From Thermoanaerobaculia bacterium (GTDB lineage: Bacteria; Acidobacteriota; Thermoanaerobaculia; Multivoradales; JAHEKO01), in the NCBI GenBank assembly GCA_947259925.1, contig CAMYOG010000006.1, positions 156,777-220,776 of the forward strand: 64,000 nucleotides of DNA. The letters run 5' to 3'. Shown here piece by piece: positions 1 to 9,438 of this stretch. The notes beneath the pieces are model-generated. The model was not told the origin of the DNA. It searched no databases and saw nothing but the letters and a program-made list of their open reading frames with translations. The number at the start of each line of letters is the position of its first letter. Position 1 is the first letter of the stretch. Position numbers and translations under genes: made by a program.

Positions 1-1362
1 GTCGCTCTCGAGGCGTGTCCTGCCGGCCTCGACCAGATTGGTCTCGATCATGTCGCCGATGTTCTCGAAGTAGTTGGCGGCACCGAGGTATCGCGACAGG
101 AGATGCGACTGTGGCTCGGTCAGGCTCTCGACCGATAGCCGACCCAGATAGGTGACCAGGGCGCCGTGCAGCCGGTCGACCTCGTCATCCAGCTGCTGTA
201 GCTCCTGGAGCTCGCGCTCGCCCCCCTCCAGGACCGGGTCGATCGCGTCTCGAACCATGCGCAGGGCGGCGGCGCCGATCCGCGCCAGCTCCATCCGCAC
301 CAGATCGAGCGCCAGCGACGGCGTATGCACGAGGATGTCATCGAGATACCGGCGGTCGAGCGAGGGCTCCTCTTCGCCCAGCCTGCGGTCGGGAATCAGC
401 CACTGGACGACGCGCGCGATGACCGGTGTAAAGCCGATGAACAGGACCGTGTTGGCAACGTTGAAGGTGGTATGGGCGTTGGCGATCTGCCTCGGTGTAT
501 CGGCCTTGAGTGCGGCGACCCCCGTCAGTTCATCCGCCATTGGTGAGACCCAGCGGACGAAGGTCGCCAGCTGATCGACGAACCCGATCCAGATCAGCAC
601 TCCCGCGGTGTTGAAGAGAACGTGGACGGCGGCGGCCCTCACCGCTTCACGGGGCTTACCGATCGACGCCAGGAGCGCGGTGACGCAGGTCCCGATGTTG
701 GCGCCCAGGACCAGGGCGATACCAGCTTCGAGCGACAGGAACCCCTGGCTGGCCAGCACGATGATGACGCCGGTGGTAGCCGAGGAGCTCTGGACCAGCG
801 CGGTAAACGCGGCGCTCACCAGCACCCCCACCAGCGGATTGCTCATGTTCTGCATCAGCTGAATGAACGGCTCGAAGCTGCGCAACGGGCTGGTCGACTC
901 CTTCATCAGCTCCATGCCGAAGAAGATCAGTCCCAGCCCCATCAGCATCGCTCCCCATCGCTTGGCCCTCGCCGACCTGGGAACGAACGCCATGAAGAAG
1001 CCGAGCGCCACGACGACGAGCGAGTACTTGGTGACGTCGAAGGCGATGATCTGCGCCGTCACCGTGGTGCCGATGCTCGCCCCCATGATGATGCCGATCG
1101 ATTGCGACAACGACAGCAGGCCGGCGGAGATGAACCCGACGACCAGAACCGTGGTCACCGAGGACGACTGAATCGTGGCGGTGATGGCGGCGCCGGCCAG
1201 AACACCCGTGAACCGGTTGGTGGTCAGGCGGGCGAGGAGGTTCTTCATCCGATCGCCCGCGATCAGTTTGAGCGCATCGGTCATCTTCTCCATTCCGTAC
1301 AGGAACAGAGCGAGACCTCCGATCAGGCCTATGGCGATCGCGCCGATTCTCAGTTCTGACAC
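1..1362 (-). CDS. Na/Pi cotransporter family protein with PhoU-like C-terminal region (partial)
   Basis: This is an inner-membrane sodium-dependent phosphate transporter of the NptA/YjbB type. The reading frame runs from a GTG at 1362 off the left edge (454 codons visible, no stop). The N-terminal part holds two inverted hydrophobic repeats with the family's Q-S-S-S signatures (TIQSSSVTT and VQSSSATTG) and the GANIGT motif. After the last membrane segment comes a charged helical region with leucine-rich helices, as in PhoU-domain members of the family. The GTG was chosen because the hydrophobic sequence starts immediately after it (SELRIGAIAIGLIGG); no strong Shine-Dalgarno is visible. It is divergent from the cytochrome gene at 1597. 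The family call is firm; the transported ion is inferred from the family. Confidence 0.88.
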   Translation of the reverse strand, partial: MSELRIGAIAIGLIGGLALFLYGMEKMTDALKLIAGDRMKNLLARLTTNRFTGVLAGAAITATIQSSSVTTVLVVGFISAGLLSLSQSIGIIMGASIGTTVTAQIIAFDVTKYSLVVVALGFFMAFVPRSARAKRWGAMLMGLGLIFFGMELMKESTSPLRSFEPFIQLMQNMSNPLVGVLVSAAFTALVQSSSATTGVIIVLASQGFLSLEAGIALVLGANIGTCVTALLASIGKPREAVRAAAVHVLFNTAGVLIWIGFVDQLATFVRWVSPMADELTGVAALKADTPRQIANAHTTFNVANTVLFIGFTPVIARVVQWLIPDRRLGEEEPSLDRRYLDDILVHTPSLALDLVRMELARIGAAALRMVRDAIDPVLEGGERELQELQQLDDEVDRLHGALVTYLGRLSVESLTEPQSHLLSRYLGAANYFENIGDMIETNLVEAGRTRLESD

Positions 1363-1596
1363 TGGCCAATCGGCGTTTCGAGTAATGACAACGCCGTCGG
1401 CACCGATGTTATAACCGTGGCGTGGCCGCACGAAGAGAGCCCTTCCGGACGCACCTGTAAACTCTCGCGATGCGGCGGCGCTTCCCCCCCCCTTGGGGGT
1501 GGCGCAGCCGGTCCGGAACGGCTGGCAGACTACGGCCCAGTCACCATCACTCGGACTCGAACCGAGAGTTCTCGGGACACCATGAGGAGAAGATAG

Positions 1597-2175
1597 ATGA
1601 AGCGAACCGCCTACTTGACACCGATCGTAGCGCTGGCCCTCCTGCTACTGCCCGTTCAGGCGGTCGAAAGCCAGGAGGAGCATGCGTTCGTCGGCGTCCA
1701 GGGCTGCAAGAAGTGCCATCTCAAGGAGTGGAAGTCGTGGCAGGAGACCAAGATGGCCGAGGCCTTCGAGAGTCTCAAGCCGGGAGTGGACGTCGAGGCG
1801 AAGGAGAAGCTCGGCTTCGATCCCCAGAAGGACTACAGCGCCGATGCCGAGTGCGTTGGCTGCCACGTGACCGGTTGGGAGCAGCCCGGCGGCTTCACGT
1901 CGACCGAAGAGACACCGGATCTCGCCGGCGTCGGCTGCGAAGACTGCCATGGCGCCGGGGGCACCTACATCCAGGACGGCTACATGACGCTCAAGAACAA
2001 GGAGTACAAGCGCTCCGAGCTAGTGGCCGTCGGTCTGGTCGAGAAGGTCGGCGTTGAGCAGTGCATGCGCTGTCACGATCCCGAGAAGGTCCCCTTCGAC
2101 TACACCTTCGACTACGAGAGCCAGAAAGACCAGGGAATGCACGAGAAGTTCCCTCTAAAGTACAACCACGACTAA
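1597..2175 (+). CDS. Secreted tetraheme cytochrome c (cytochrome c554-like)
   Basis: A 192-residue exported multiheme cytochrome, probably a periplasmic electron carrier. Residues 1-22 form a signal peptide (hydrophobic core ALALLLLPVQA). Four heme-attachment motifs follow: CKKCH (37-41), CVGCH (86-90), CEDCH (114-118) and CMRCH (156-160). The spacing, and the GCHVTGW and CEDCHGAGG contexts, resemble the cytochrome c554 family. The start at 1597 is supported by a purine-rich Shine-Dalgarno (GAGGAGA) about 8 bases upstream. It lies 70 bases upstream of a heme-motif sensor kinase and close to the hydrogenase genes, so a role as an electron carrier in the same redox chain is a reasonable inference. 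The electron donor and acceptor are unknown. Confidence 0.85.
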   Translation: MKRTAYLTPIVALALLLLPVQAVESQEEHAFVGVQGCKKCHLKEWKSWQETKMAEAFESLKPGVDVEAKEKLGFDPQKDYSADAECVGCHVTGWEQPGGFTSTEETPDLAGVGCEDCHGAGGTYIQDGYMTLKNKEYKRSELVAVGLVEKVGVEQCMRCHDPEKVPFDYTFDYESQKDQGMHEKFPLKYNHD

Positions 2176-2245
2176 GTGGCTCCAGCCGGTTGCCGGTCGC
2201 CTCTGAAGCGACCGGCAGCTGGTTCTCGCCGCGCCCCGTCCGATC

Positions 2246-3802
2246 GTGAAAGCCGTGGACCCGGAGCGACAGAACGTCTGGCACCGTCTGACCGCCTGGG
2301 TCGTGAACCGGCTCGGCGGTCGAGCGCGAACCTGGGTCTTCCACGTTCCCCTCCATCTGGCGGCGTTCTTCGTCCTCTACGTGGCGACGGCCCACATCCT
2401 GGAGCAGGAGATCGTCTCCACCACCAAGGAGACCTGGAGCGTCCAGATGGCGGCCATGGGCGACGAGATCTACTCGGTGGCTGCCAAGCCGAACCGCCGG
2501 GGCGAGGGCGCGGCGCATCCGACGTTCGAAACCCTGCACTCCGACCACCGACAGATGCGCCTCGAGCTGCTGACGCTCGATTCCCCCGAGCTCGCGGCCG
2601 AGGTCGCGAGGCTCCCCTCCGTGTCCGGTCTCGAAGCCCTGCTGAGCGCCGAGCAGACGACCTGGCTGGAGACCGACGTGACCGGCCAGGAGCTCAAGGG
2701 CCTGGTGCGGATCGAGGCGACCCACCGGTGCGTCCCCTGCCACGCGGTCGGCGAGCTCCTGGCCCTGGCCTCGATGAGCGTCGACGTCTCGGCCCCGCTG
2801 CACCGTGCGCGCCAGCAGTCGCGACGCAACCTCGCGGTGCTGATCGTCGTATGGGCCACCGCACTGGGCATCAGCGCCGTAGTGGTCCAGCGCTCAGCCA
2901 GACGGCTGACGACTCGGTTCGAGGCGCAGCTGGCCGCTGCGGAGGCCGGGGAGCTGGAGCCGGAGCAGGAGGTCGGCCTGGCCCTCGACCCGACCTCGGC
3001 CAACCTGCAGAGATCCCTCCGTCGCTTCCTCGATCGCCACCGCAGCCGACAGGCGGAGGTCGCTTCGCGACTCGCCCACACCAGCCAGCTCGCCTCGGTG
3101 GGCGAGCTGGCGGCGGGCCTGGCGCACGAGATCAAGAACCCGCTCGCCGGAATCCAGGGGGTCCTCGAGCTCATGCGCGACGACAGCGACGAGCCGGAAA
3201 CGGTCGGCCTGTGTGACCGAATGCTGAGCGAGCTCCGACGGGTCAACCAGACGCTGCAGGCGATGCTGTCGTCGGCACGGCCCTCACCGCCGCAGCTGGC
3301 GTTGATCGACCTGCGAGAGCTCCTGGAGGAGCTGCGGCGACTGCTCGAGCCGGGCCTGCACCAGCGCGGCATCGAGCTCCGGCTCGAACACTCCGCCGAG
3401 CCTCTGGAGGCTCGGGTCGACGCCGGCCAGGTCCGGCAGATCCTGACCAACCTGATCAGCAATGCCGGGGAGGCGCTCGAGGCGGGGGGCCACATCTGGA
3501 TCCACGCCGACGACTTCCAGGTGGACTGCGGAGGTGTAGTCATCACCGTGCGGGACGACGGACCCGGAATCGATCCGGCCTACCTCGAGAAGATCTTCGA
3601 GCCGTTCTTCTCGACCAAGTTCACCGGCACGGGTCTGGGACTGTCGATCGCCCGCAGCCTGGCGGAGCAGCATGGCGGCACCCTGCACGCCGAATCGGCG
3701 GCGGGTGAAGGGTCGACCTTCGTCCTGATTGTGCCAGACGAGCCACAGGAAGAACCGGACCGTTCTTCCGACGGTGAGCAGGAGGTCCAGGGATGGCCCT
3801 GA
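2246..3802 (+). CDS. Membrane sensor histidine kinase with c-type heme motif in sensor domain
   Basis: A 518-residue two-component sensor. A first membrane segment (about 32-50) and a second (about 196-214) bracket an extracytoplasmic domain carrying a single heme-c motif, CVPCH (162-166), just before the second membrane helix. The cytoplasmic part has an H-box AHEIKNPLAG (phospho-acceptor His294), an N-box around 402-406, DDGPGI (437-442) and GTGLGL (461-466), so the kinase core looks intact and NtrB-like. The stop overlaps the start of the response regulator at 3793, indicating co-translation. The heme motif next to the membrane fits redox or gas sensing; control of the neighbouring hydrogenase genes is inferred from position only. 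The start at 2246 was chosen because it leaves a short charged N-terminus before the first helix. Confidence 0.9.
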   Translation: MKAVDPERQNVWHRLTAWVVNRLGGRARTWVFHVPLHLAAFFVLYVATAHILEQEIVSTTKETWSVQMAAMGDEIYSVAAKPNRRGEGAAHPTFETLHSDHRQMRLELLTLDSPELAAEVARLPSVSGLEALLSAEQTTWLETDVTGQELKGLVRIEATHRCVPCHAVGELLALASMSVDVSAPLHRARQQSRRNLAVLIVVWATALGISAVVVQRSARRLTTRFEAQLAAAEAGELEPEQEVGLALDPTSANLQRSLRRFLDRHRSRQAEVASRLAHTSQLASVGELAAGLAHEIKNPLAGIQGVLELMRDDSDEPETVGLCDRMLSELRRVNQTLQAMLSSARPSPPQLALIDLRELLEELRRLLEPGLHQRGIELRLEHSAEPLEARVDAGQVRQILTNLISNAGEALEAGGHIWIHADDFQVDCGGVVITVRDDGPGIDPAYLEKIFEPFFSTKFTGTGLGLSIARSLAEQHGGTLHAESAAGEGSTFVLIVPDEPQEEPDRSSDGEQEVQGWP

Positions 3803-5142
3803 TCCTGCTCGTCGAAGACGAGAAGCTCCTGCGATGGGCGCTCACCGAGCAGTTGCAGCGAGCCGGCCACACGGTCCATGCGGCGGGAGACCTGGCCGAG
3901 GCCTCGACCCACCTCGACAAACATCAGCCGGACGTGCTGCTCCTCGACCTCGCGCTCCCGGACGGACACGGACTCGATTTCTACGAGCGGAATCGCCCGC
4001 GGCTGGAAGACACGGTCGCCATCGTGATGACCGCCGTCGGCCAGGTGGAGGACGCGGTGCGGGCGATGAAGCTCGGGGTTCTCGACTTCCTTACCAAGCC
4101 GGTGGATCAGCAGGAGCTGATTCGTCTGATCGACCGCTCCGTGTCGGTACGCTTCGATCAGCTCGAGGCACACGCGGCGAGGCTCAGCCGAGAGCGCGAT
4201 CTGAGCCAGACGGTGATCGCGGAGTCCCCCGCCTTCCGCCGGGTACTCGACCTCATCGGTGAGGTCGCCCGATCGGATGTCACCACGATCCTGGTTCAGG
4301 GCGAGAGCGGCACCGGCAAGAATCTTCTGGCCCGGACCCTCCATGGGCTCTCGTCGCGGCGCAAGAAGCCGATCATCGAGGTCAGCTGCGCGGCGATTCC
4401 CGACACGTTGCTGGAGAGCGAACTGCTCGGGCACGAGCGTGGCGCGTTCACCGACGCCAAAGCGACCCGACGTGGCGCGTTCGAGCTCGCCGACGGCGGC
4501 ACCCTGGTCCTCGATGAGGTCGGCGAGCTGAAGCCGGAGCTGCAGGCGAAGCTCCTGCACGTGCTCGAGGAGCGTCGACTCCGCCGCGTCGGAGGCAGCC
4601 GCGAGATCTTCGTCGATGTCCGCGTGATCGGGATCACGAATCGCGACCTCACCGCCCTGGTGCGCGAGGAGCGATTCCGCCAGGACCTCTTCTACCGCCT
4701 GAACATCTTTCCGATCTCGGTACCACCGCTGCGCGAGCATCCCGAGGACATCCTCGCCCTCGCGCGACACTTCCTCGAAACGCTGCAGCCGAAGGTGGGT
4801 CGCCGCCTCAGTGGCCTCTCCCGGGAGGCCGAGAACCTCCTGCTCGGCTACTCCTGGCCGGGGAACGTCCGCGAGCTCCGCAATGTCATCGAGAGGGCGC
4901 TCATCCTCGAACACGGAACCATCCTCGGCTCGGACTCCCTGATCCTCGACCGAATCGACACCTCTCTCGCGTCCTCCACGAGCGCGGCCCACGGCGACGT
5001 CGGCATCGTGCCGCTCGAGGAGCTGGAGCGCGAAATGGTAGCGAAGGCGATGCGCGCCGCTGCCGACAATCAGACCCGCGCGGCGGAGCTCCTCGGCATC
5101 AGCCGCGACCAGCTTCGCTACCGGCTCAAGAAGTTCGACTAG
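3793..5142 (+). CDS. NtrC-family sigma-54-dependent response regulator
   Basis: A 449-residue transcriptional activator, partner of the upstream sensor kinase. The receiver domain (1-115) has the acidic pair E9/D10, phospho-acceptor D52 and K102 in LTKPVD. The AAA+ domain has Walker A GESGTGKN (170-177), a loop reading GAFTDA (217-222) and Walker B LVLDEVGE (about 238-245). The C-terminus (about 425-448) is a Fis-type helix-turn-helix, TRAAELLGISRDQLRYRL. The canonical sigma-54 contact loop is GAFTGA, so the G-to-D change is notable, although such variants occur in the family. The gene overlaps the kinase by 10 bases. Its targets cannot be read from the sequence; the nearby hydrogenase genes are the obvious candidates. 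Confidence 0.93.
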   Translation: MALILLVEDEKLLRWALTEQLQRAGHTVHAAGDLAEASTHLDKHQPDVLLLDLALPDGHGLDFYERNRPRLEDTVAIVMTAVGQVEDAVRAMKLGVLDFLTKPVDQQELIRLIDRSVSVRFDQLEAHAARLSRERDLSQTVIAESPAFRRVLDLIGEVARSDVTTILVQGESGTGKNLLARTLHGLSSRRKKPIIEVSCAAIPDTLLESELLGHERGAFTDAKATRRGAFELADGGTLVLDEVGELKPELQAKLLHVLEERRLRRVGGSREIFVDVRVIGITNRDLTALVREERFRQDLFYRLNIFPISVPPLREHPEDILALARHFLETLQPKVGRRLSGLSREAENLLLGYSWPGNVRELRNVIERALILEHGTILGSDSLILDRIDTSLASSTSAAHGDVGIVPLEELEREMVAKAMRAAADNQTRAAELLGISRDQLRYRLKKFD

Positions 5143-5184
5143 AGACTCACCAGCGCCAGCCCATCGGCTCGGATCGGCATCGAC

Positions 5185-5402
5185 CGCTCCTCCCATCTCG
5201 ACGGGTGGTGTGCCGACGCCCGACCCCGAGATCCTGGAATCGGCCAGCAAGATCTTCTTGAGCACCGACCGCACGATGCGACAGCCCATGTTGGGTCATC
5301 CGGTCGCTGCCGTGACCGAGTCGGCCGCACCGAGACGCCCCTGACCTGCGTCAGCTGCCACGCGGCGCACAGCTCGAGCCAGCCGAAGCTGCGCTCGGTG
5401 GG
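5185..5402 (+). pseudogene. Remnant of a doubled-CXXCH multiheme cytochrome
   Basis: This non-coding stretch contains a recognisable cytochrome fragment split over two frames. One frame reads EILESASKIFLSTDRTMRQP followed by MLGHPVAAVTE. Another frame then reads TPLTCVSCHAAHSSSQPKL, with codons for C-V-S-C-H at 5347-5361. The order GHPV, then LTCVSCHxxHSS, then PKL is the layout of doubled-CXXCH cytochrome domains. A frame change is needed between 5305 and 5340, and no credible start or full-length frame is visible. I read it as a degraded cytochrome gene between the regulator and hypA; a sequencing indel is the alternative. Confidence 0.45.
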
Positions 5403-5520
5403 CTCGAAACCTGCCAGAGCCGTCACCCCTAGAGCGCGGGAGAGCGTCCGGGACGCCCCACCCTCCGGCGTGGGGCAGAATGGGGTGGCCAGACCGCATA
5501 ATCGCGTAGGCACATACAGA

Positions 5521-5788
5521 ATGCACGAGTATTCGATCGTCCAGTCGCTCCTGGCGCGGGTCGAGGCCGAGGCTCTCGCCCGCGGAGCCCACGCCGTCCA
5601 TCACCTCAGGGTCCAGATCGGCGAGATGTCCGGGGTCGAGCCGCCACTCCTCAAGACCGCATACGAGAGGCCAGAAGCTGCCCGAGGGCGCCCTGCTCCG
5701 CTGCCAGGAGTGCGGAGTGCCAGCGCGCCTGGTGGCAGGAGACGAGATCGTGCTCGAACGGATCGAAATGGAGGTGCGGGATGTGTGA
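5521..5788 (+). pseudogene. hypA: hypA, frameshifted and internally deleted
   Basis: HypA delivers nickel to [NiFe]-hydrogenase large subunits with HypB. The first 49 codons from ATG 5521 are excellent HypA, starting MHEYSIV (Met1/His2 nickel-site region) and continuing through IGEMSGVEPPLLKTAYE. Near 5668 the HypA-like sequence continues in the +1 frame (KLPEGALLRCQECGVPARL, then LVAGDEIVLERIEMEV) and ends at a TGA at 5788 that overlaps the hypB start. Joining the halves gives only about 88 codons against roughly 113-118 normally: about 25-30 residues in the middle, including one of the two zinc CXXC pairs, are missing as well as the frame being shifted. Read literally, the first frame gives a non-HypA tail. 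It is either a true pseudogene or an assembly error. Confidence 0.75.
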
Positions 5789-6497
5789 GAGCTGCGGCTG
5801 CGGTGACCCCGAGGTCGTGCCGGTCGAGATTCAGGAGGGCCTGCTCGCCGAGAACGACCGGATCGCCGAGCACAATCGCCACCACTTCGCCGAGAGCGGG
5901 GTGCTCGCGGTCAATCTGATGGGCTCGCCGGGCTCGGGCAAGACCGCACTGCTCGAGGCCACCTCACGAGCCCTCGACGGCAGTCGCGGCGTCGCCGCGC
6001 TGTCGGGCGACCTCGCCACCGATCGCGACGCCGAGCGGTTGAGGAGCGCCGGCATCCCGTCGCTCTCGGTCACCACCGGCTCCGCCTGTCATCTCGACGC
6101 CCGCCTCGTGCACCACGCGCTCCACGAGCTGCCGTGGCAGGACGCCAGTTGGCTGTTCATCGAGAACGTCGGCAATCTGGTCTGCCCGGCGATCTACGAC
6201 CTCGGCCAGGCGGCGAACGTCGTGGCGCTGTCGGTCACCGAGGGCGAGGACAAGCCGCTCAAGTACCCGGTGATGTTCCGCAAGGCTCAGCTGGTGGTAC
6301 TGACCAAGGTCGACCTCCTGCCGCACCTGCCCGACGTCAGCCTCGGCGCGATCGAGGACGCTCTCGGGCGCACCATGCCGGAGCCGGACGTCCTGCCGGT
6401 GTCGGCAGTGACCGGTGAAGGGATGAATGCATGGCTCGACTGGCTCACGCGGCTCGAAAAGGGGGTCGAAACCGGTGCGCCGGTCCAGGCGGTCTAG
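5781..6497 (+). CDS. hypB: Hydrogenase nickel incorporation GTPase HypB
   Basis: HypB is the cytoplasmic SIMIBI-class GTPase that supplies Ni to the hydrogenase active site. The 238-residue protein starts MCESCGCG, a short N-terminal Cys cluster (C2, C5, C7) like the high-affinity nickel site of E. coli HypB. It has P-loop GSPGSGKT (48-55), the metal-site pair C103-H104 (SACHLDA) and C135 in ENVGNLVCP, and the guanine-specificity motif LTKVDL. The start overlaps the end of the degenerate hypA (TGA at 5786-5788). There is no long histidine-rich stretch between the Cys cluster and the G domain; the next gene has one instead. Confidence 0.96.
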   Translation: MCESCGCGDPEVVPVEIQEGLLAENDRIAEHNRHHFAESGVLAVNLMGSPGSGKTALLEATSRALDGSRGVAALSGDLATDRDAERLRSAGIPSLSVTTGSACHLDARLVHHALHELPWQDASWLFIENVGNLVCPAIYDLGQAANVVALSVTEGEDKPLKYPVMFRKAQLVVLTKVDLLPHLPDVSLGAIEDALGRTMPEPDVLPVSAVTGEGMNAWLDWLTRLEKGVETGAPVQAV

Positions 6498-6512
6498 GTC
6501 GTCGAAGCGGTC

Positions 6513-7256
6513 ATGAACCCTCTGATCCTGGGAGCAGCGTCGGTCGGTCTGATCCACACCCTACTGGGACCCGATCACTACCTGCCGTTCATCCTGCTCT
6601 CGAAGGCGCGGGGTTGGAGCCTCGGCCGTACCCTACGAGTGACCTTGACCTGCGGCGCCGGCCACGTCACGGCGTCGCTGCTGCTCGGCCTCGTCGGCGT
6701 CTCGGTGGGCCTCGGCCTCGGTCGCTTGGATGCATTGAACGAAGTCCGGGGCGGGCTCGGGGCCTGGCTGCTGGTTGGCTTCGGCCTGGCGTACGCGGCC
6801 TGGGGCCTGCGCCGGGCACTCCGGAATCGACCGCACAGCCACTGGCACAGTCATGTCGACGGCTCCGTGCATCGCCACGAGCACGTCCATCACGGTGACC
6901 ACGCCCACCCGCACGAGGTCGGCATCGGTAGGGCCCCGCGTGCCGGCCGGTGGGCCAGCTGGGCGTTGTTCACCGTCTTCGTGGTCGGTCCGTGTGAGCC
7001 TCTGGTGCCGCTCCTGATGGTCGCCGCCGGTGGTGGCAGCTGGCTCGATGCCGCGCTGCTGGTCGTCGCTTTCGCAGTCGCGACTCTAGGCAGCATGGCG
7101 CTCGTGGTCGCCGCGGGCCGGCTCGGCTTTGCCCGGCTGGCGCATCGACACGGAGACCGGTCCCGGCTCTCGTGGGCCGCTATCGAGCGCTACAGCCACG
7201 CTCTGGTCGGCCTGGCGATCGCCGGCTGTGGCGTCGCGATCTTCTTCGGTCTCTAG
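6513..7256 (+). CDS. UreH/NicO-like membrane protein with His-rich loop, probable nickel transporter
   Basis: A 247-residue polytopic membrane protein resembling the UreH / sulfite-exporter-like group of nickel and cobalt transporters. The N-terminal segment carries the family signature GPDHYLPF in the first membrane helix. A hydrophilic loop (about 108-140) is packed with histidines (HSHWHSH, HRHEHVHHGDHAHPHE), a metal-binding signature. A second conserved spot is VVGPCEPLVPLL before the C-terminal helices. It starts 16 bases after hypB, so co-expression with nickel-insertion functions is likely. Direction of transport and metal are inferred from family and context. Confidence 0.8.
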   Translation: MNPLILGAASVGLIHTLLGPDHYLPFILLSKARGWSLGRTLRVTLTCGAGHVTASLLLGLVGVSVGLGLGRLDALNEVRGGLGAWLLVGFGLAYAAWGLRRALRNRPHSHWHSHVDGSVHRHEHVHHGDHAHPHEVGIGRAPRAGRWASWALFTVFVVGPCEPLVPLLMVAAGGGSWLDAALLVVAFAVATLGSMALVVAAGRLGFARLAHRHGDRSRLSWAAIERYSHALVGLAIAGCGVAIFFGL

Positions 7257-7270
7257 CGCGGCTAGCCTGG

Positions 7271-8337
7271 CTAGCAGATCCGGGGCAGTTGTTCACCGGA
7301 GAGCATGTCGACGATCCGCTGCCCTCCGACCCGGCTCTTGAGAAAGACCTTTCCGGGGTGGTCGTCGACGATCTCGCCGACGATCTCCGCCTGGCTGCCG
7401 AGGGGATCGCGCCGCATGATCTCGAGCGCCTGATCGGCCACGCCGGGCTCGACGATCGCCAGGAACTTGCCTTCGTTGGCGACGTAGAGCGGGTCGAAGC
7501 CGAGGATCTCGCAGGCGCCGCGCACCTGCTCGGCCACCGGGATCGCGGTCTCCTCGAGCCGCACGCCGACCGACGCGGAGGCGGCGATCTCGTTGAGGGC
7601 GCTGGCCACGCCACCTCGCGTCGGGTCGCGGAGCACGTGCACCCCGGCGCCGCAGCTCTCGAGCAGGGCCCGGACCGGCCGGTGGAGGGCTGCCGAGTCG
7701 GTCTCGAGCTCGGTCTCGAAGTCGAGTCCCTCGCGCACCGACATCACGGCGATGCCGTGCACCGCGATCTCGCCGGAGAGGAGGACCTTGTCGCCCGGTC
7801 GCGCTCGGGTCGGCGCCACCTCGACACCCTCGGGCACCAGGCCGACGCCGGTGGTGTTCACGTAGACGCCGTCGCCCTTGCCCCGATCCACGACCTTGGT
7901 GTCGCCGGTGACCAGTGGCACCCCGGCCGCACCGGCGGCGGTCTTCATCGAGCTGACGATCCGCCACAGGTCCTCCATCGAGAACCCCTCTTCGAGGATG
8001 AACCCGACGGTCAGGGCCAGCGGCCAAGCGCCGCACATGGCAACGTCGTTGACCGTTCCGTGGATCGCCAGGGTACCGATGTCGCCACCGGGGAAGAAGA
8101 GCGGACGGACGACGAAGGAATCGGTGGAGACGGCCAGCCGCCCGCCGGCCGCCGTGTCGAGCACCGCGCCATCGTGCAGACTTTCGAGCGCCGGGTTGCG
8201 GAACGCCTCGAGGAACAGCCCCTCGACCAGAATCTGGGAGAGCCGACCGCCGCCGCCGTGCGCCAGCTGTACCGTCGGATAGTCGGTCAGCGGCAGCGGG
8301 CAGCTACCCGAGAACACCGGTCGGTCAGCCTCGCCAC

Positions 8338-8341
<4 letters not shown>
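7271..8341 (-). CDS. hypE: Hydrogenase expression/formation protein HypE
   Basis: HypE dehydrates its C-terminal S-carboxamide to a thiocyanate, the source of the CN ligands of the NiFe centre. The 356-residue protein is PurM-like: an ATP-binding fold with HGGGG (29-33) and VTGDTKVV, and it ends in PRIC, so the essential C-terminal cysteine (C356) is present. The ATG at 8341 was chosen because it overlaps the hypD stop in an ATGA and gives the normal family length; longer upstream frames have no homology. It is the last gene of the minus-strand hydrogenase operon and converges on the UreH-like gene, with 14 bases between stops. Confidence 0.96.

Positions 8342-9434
<1,093 letters not shown>

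Positions 9435-9438
<4 letters not shown>

Noticed and set aside
1485..1499. CCCCC...GGGGG hairpin as a terminator
   Set aside because: It sits between divergent genes, where no transcript ends, and has no T-run; probably just a low-complexity C/G run.
1553..1573. tRNA T-arm-like sequence on the minus strand (CTCGG-TTCGAGT-CCGAG)
   Set aside because: The arm pairs perfectly, but no matching acceptor, anticodon or D arm can be built around it and the body would run into the cytochrome gene start.
3580..5289. Long open frame of 569 codons on the minus strand opposite the NtrC-type regulator
   Set aside because: High-GC shadow of the real gene; its translation has no recognisable motif and the plus-strand frame has complete family motifs.
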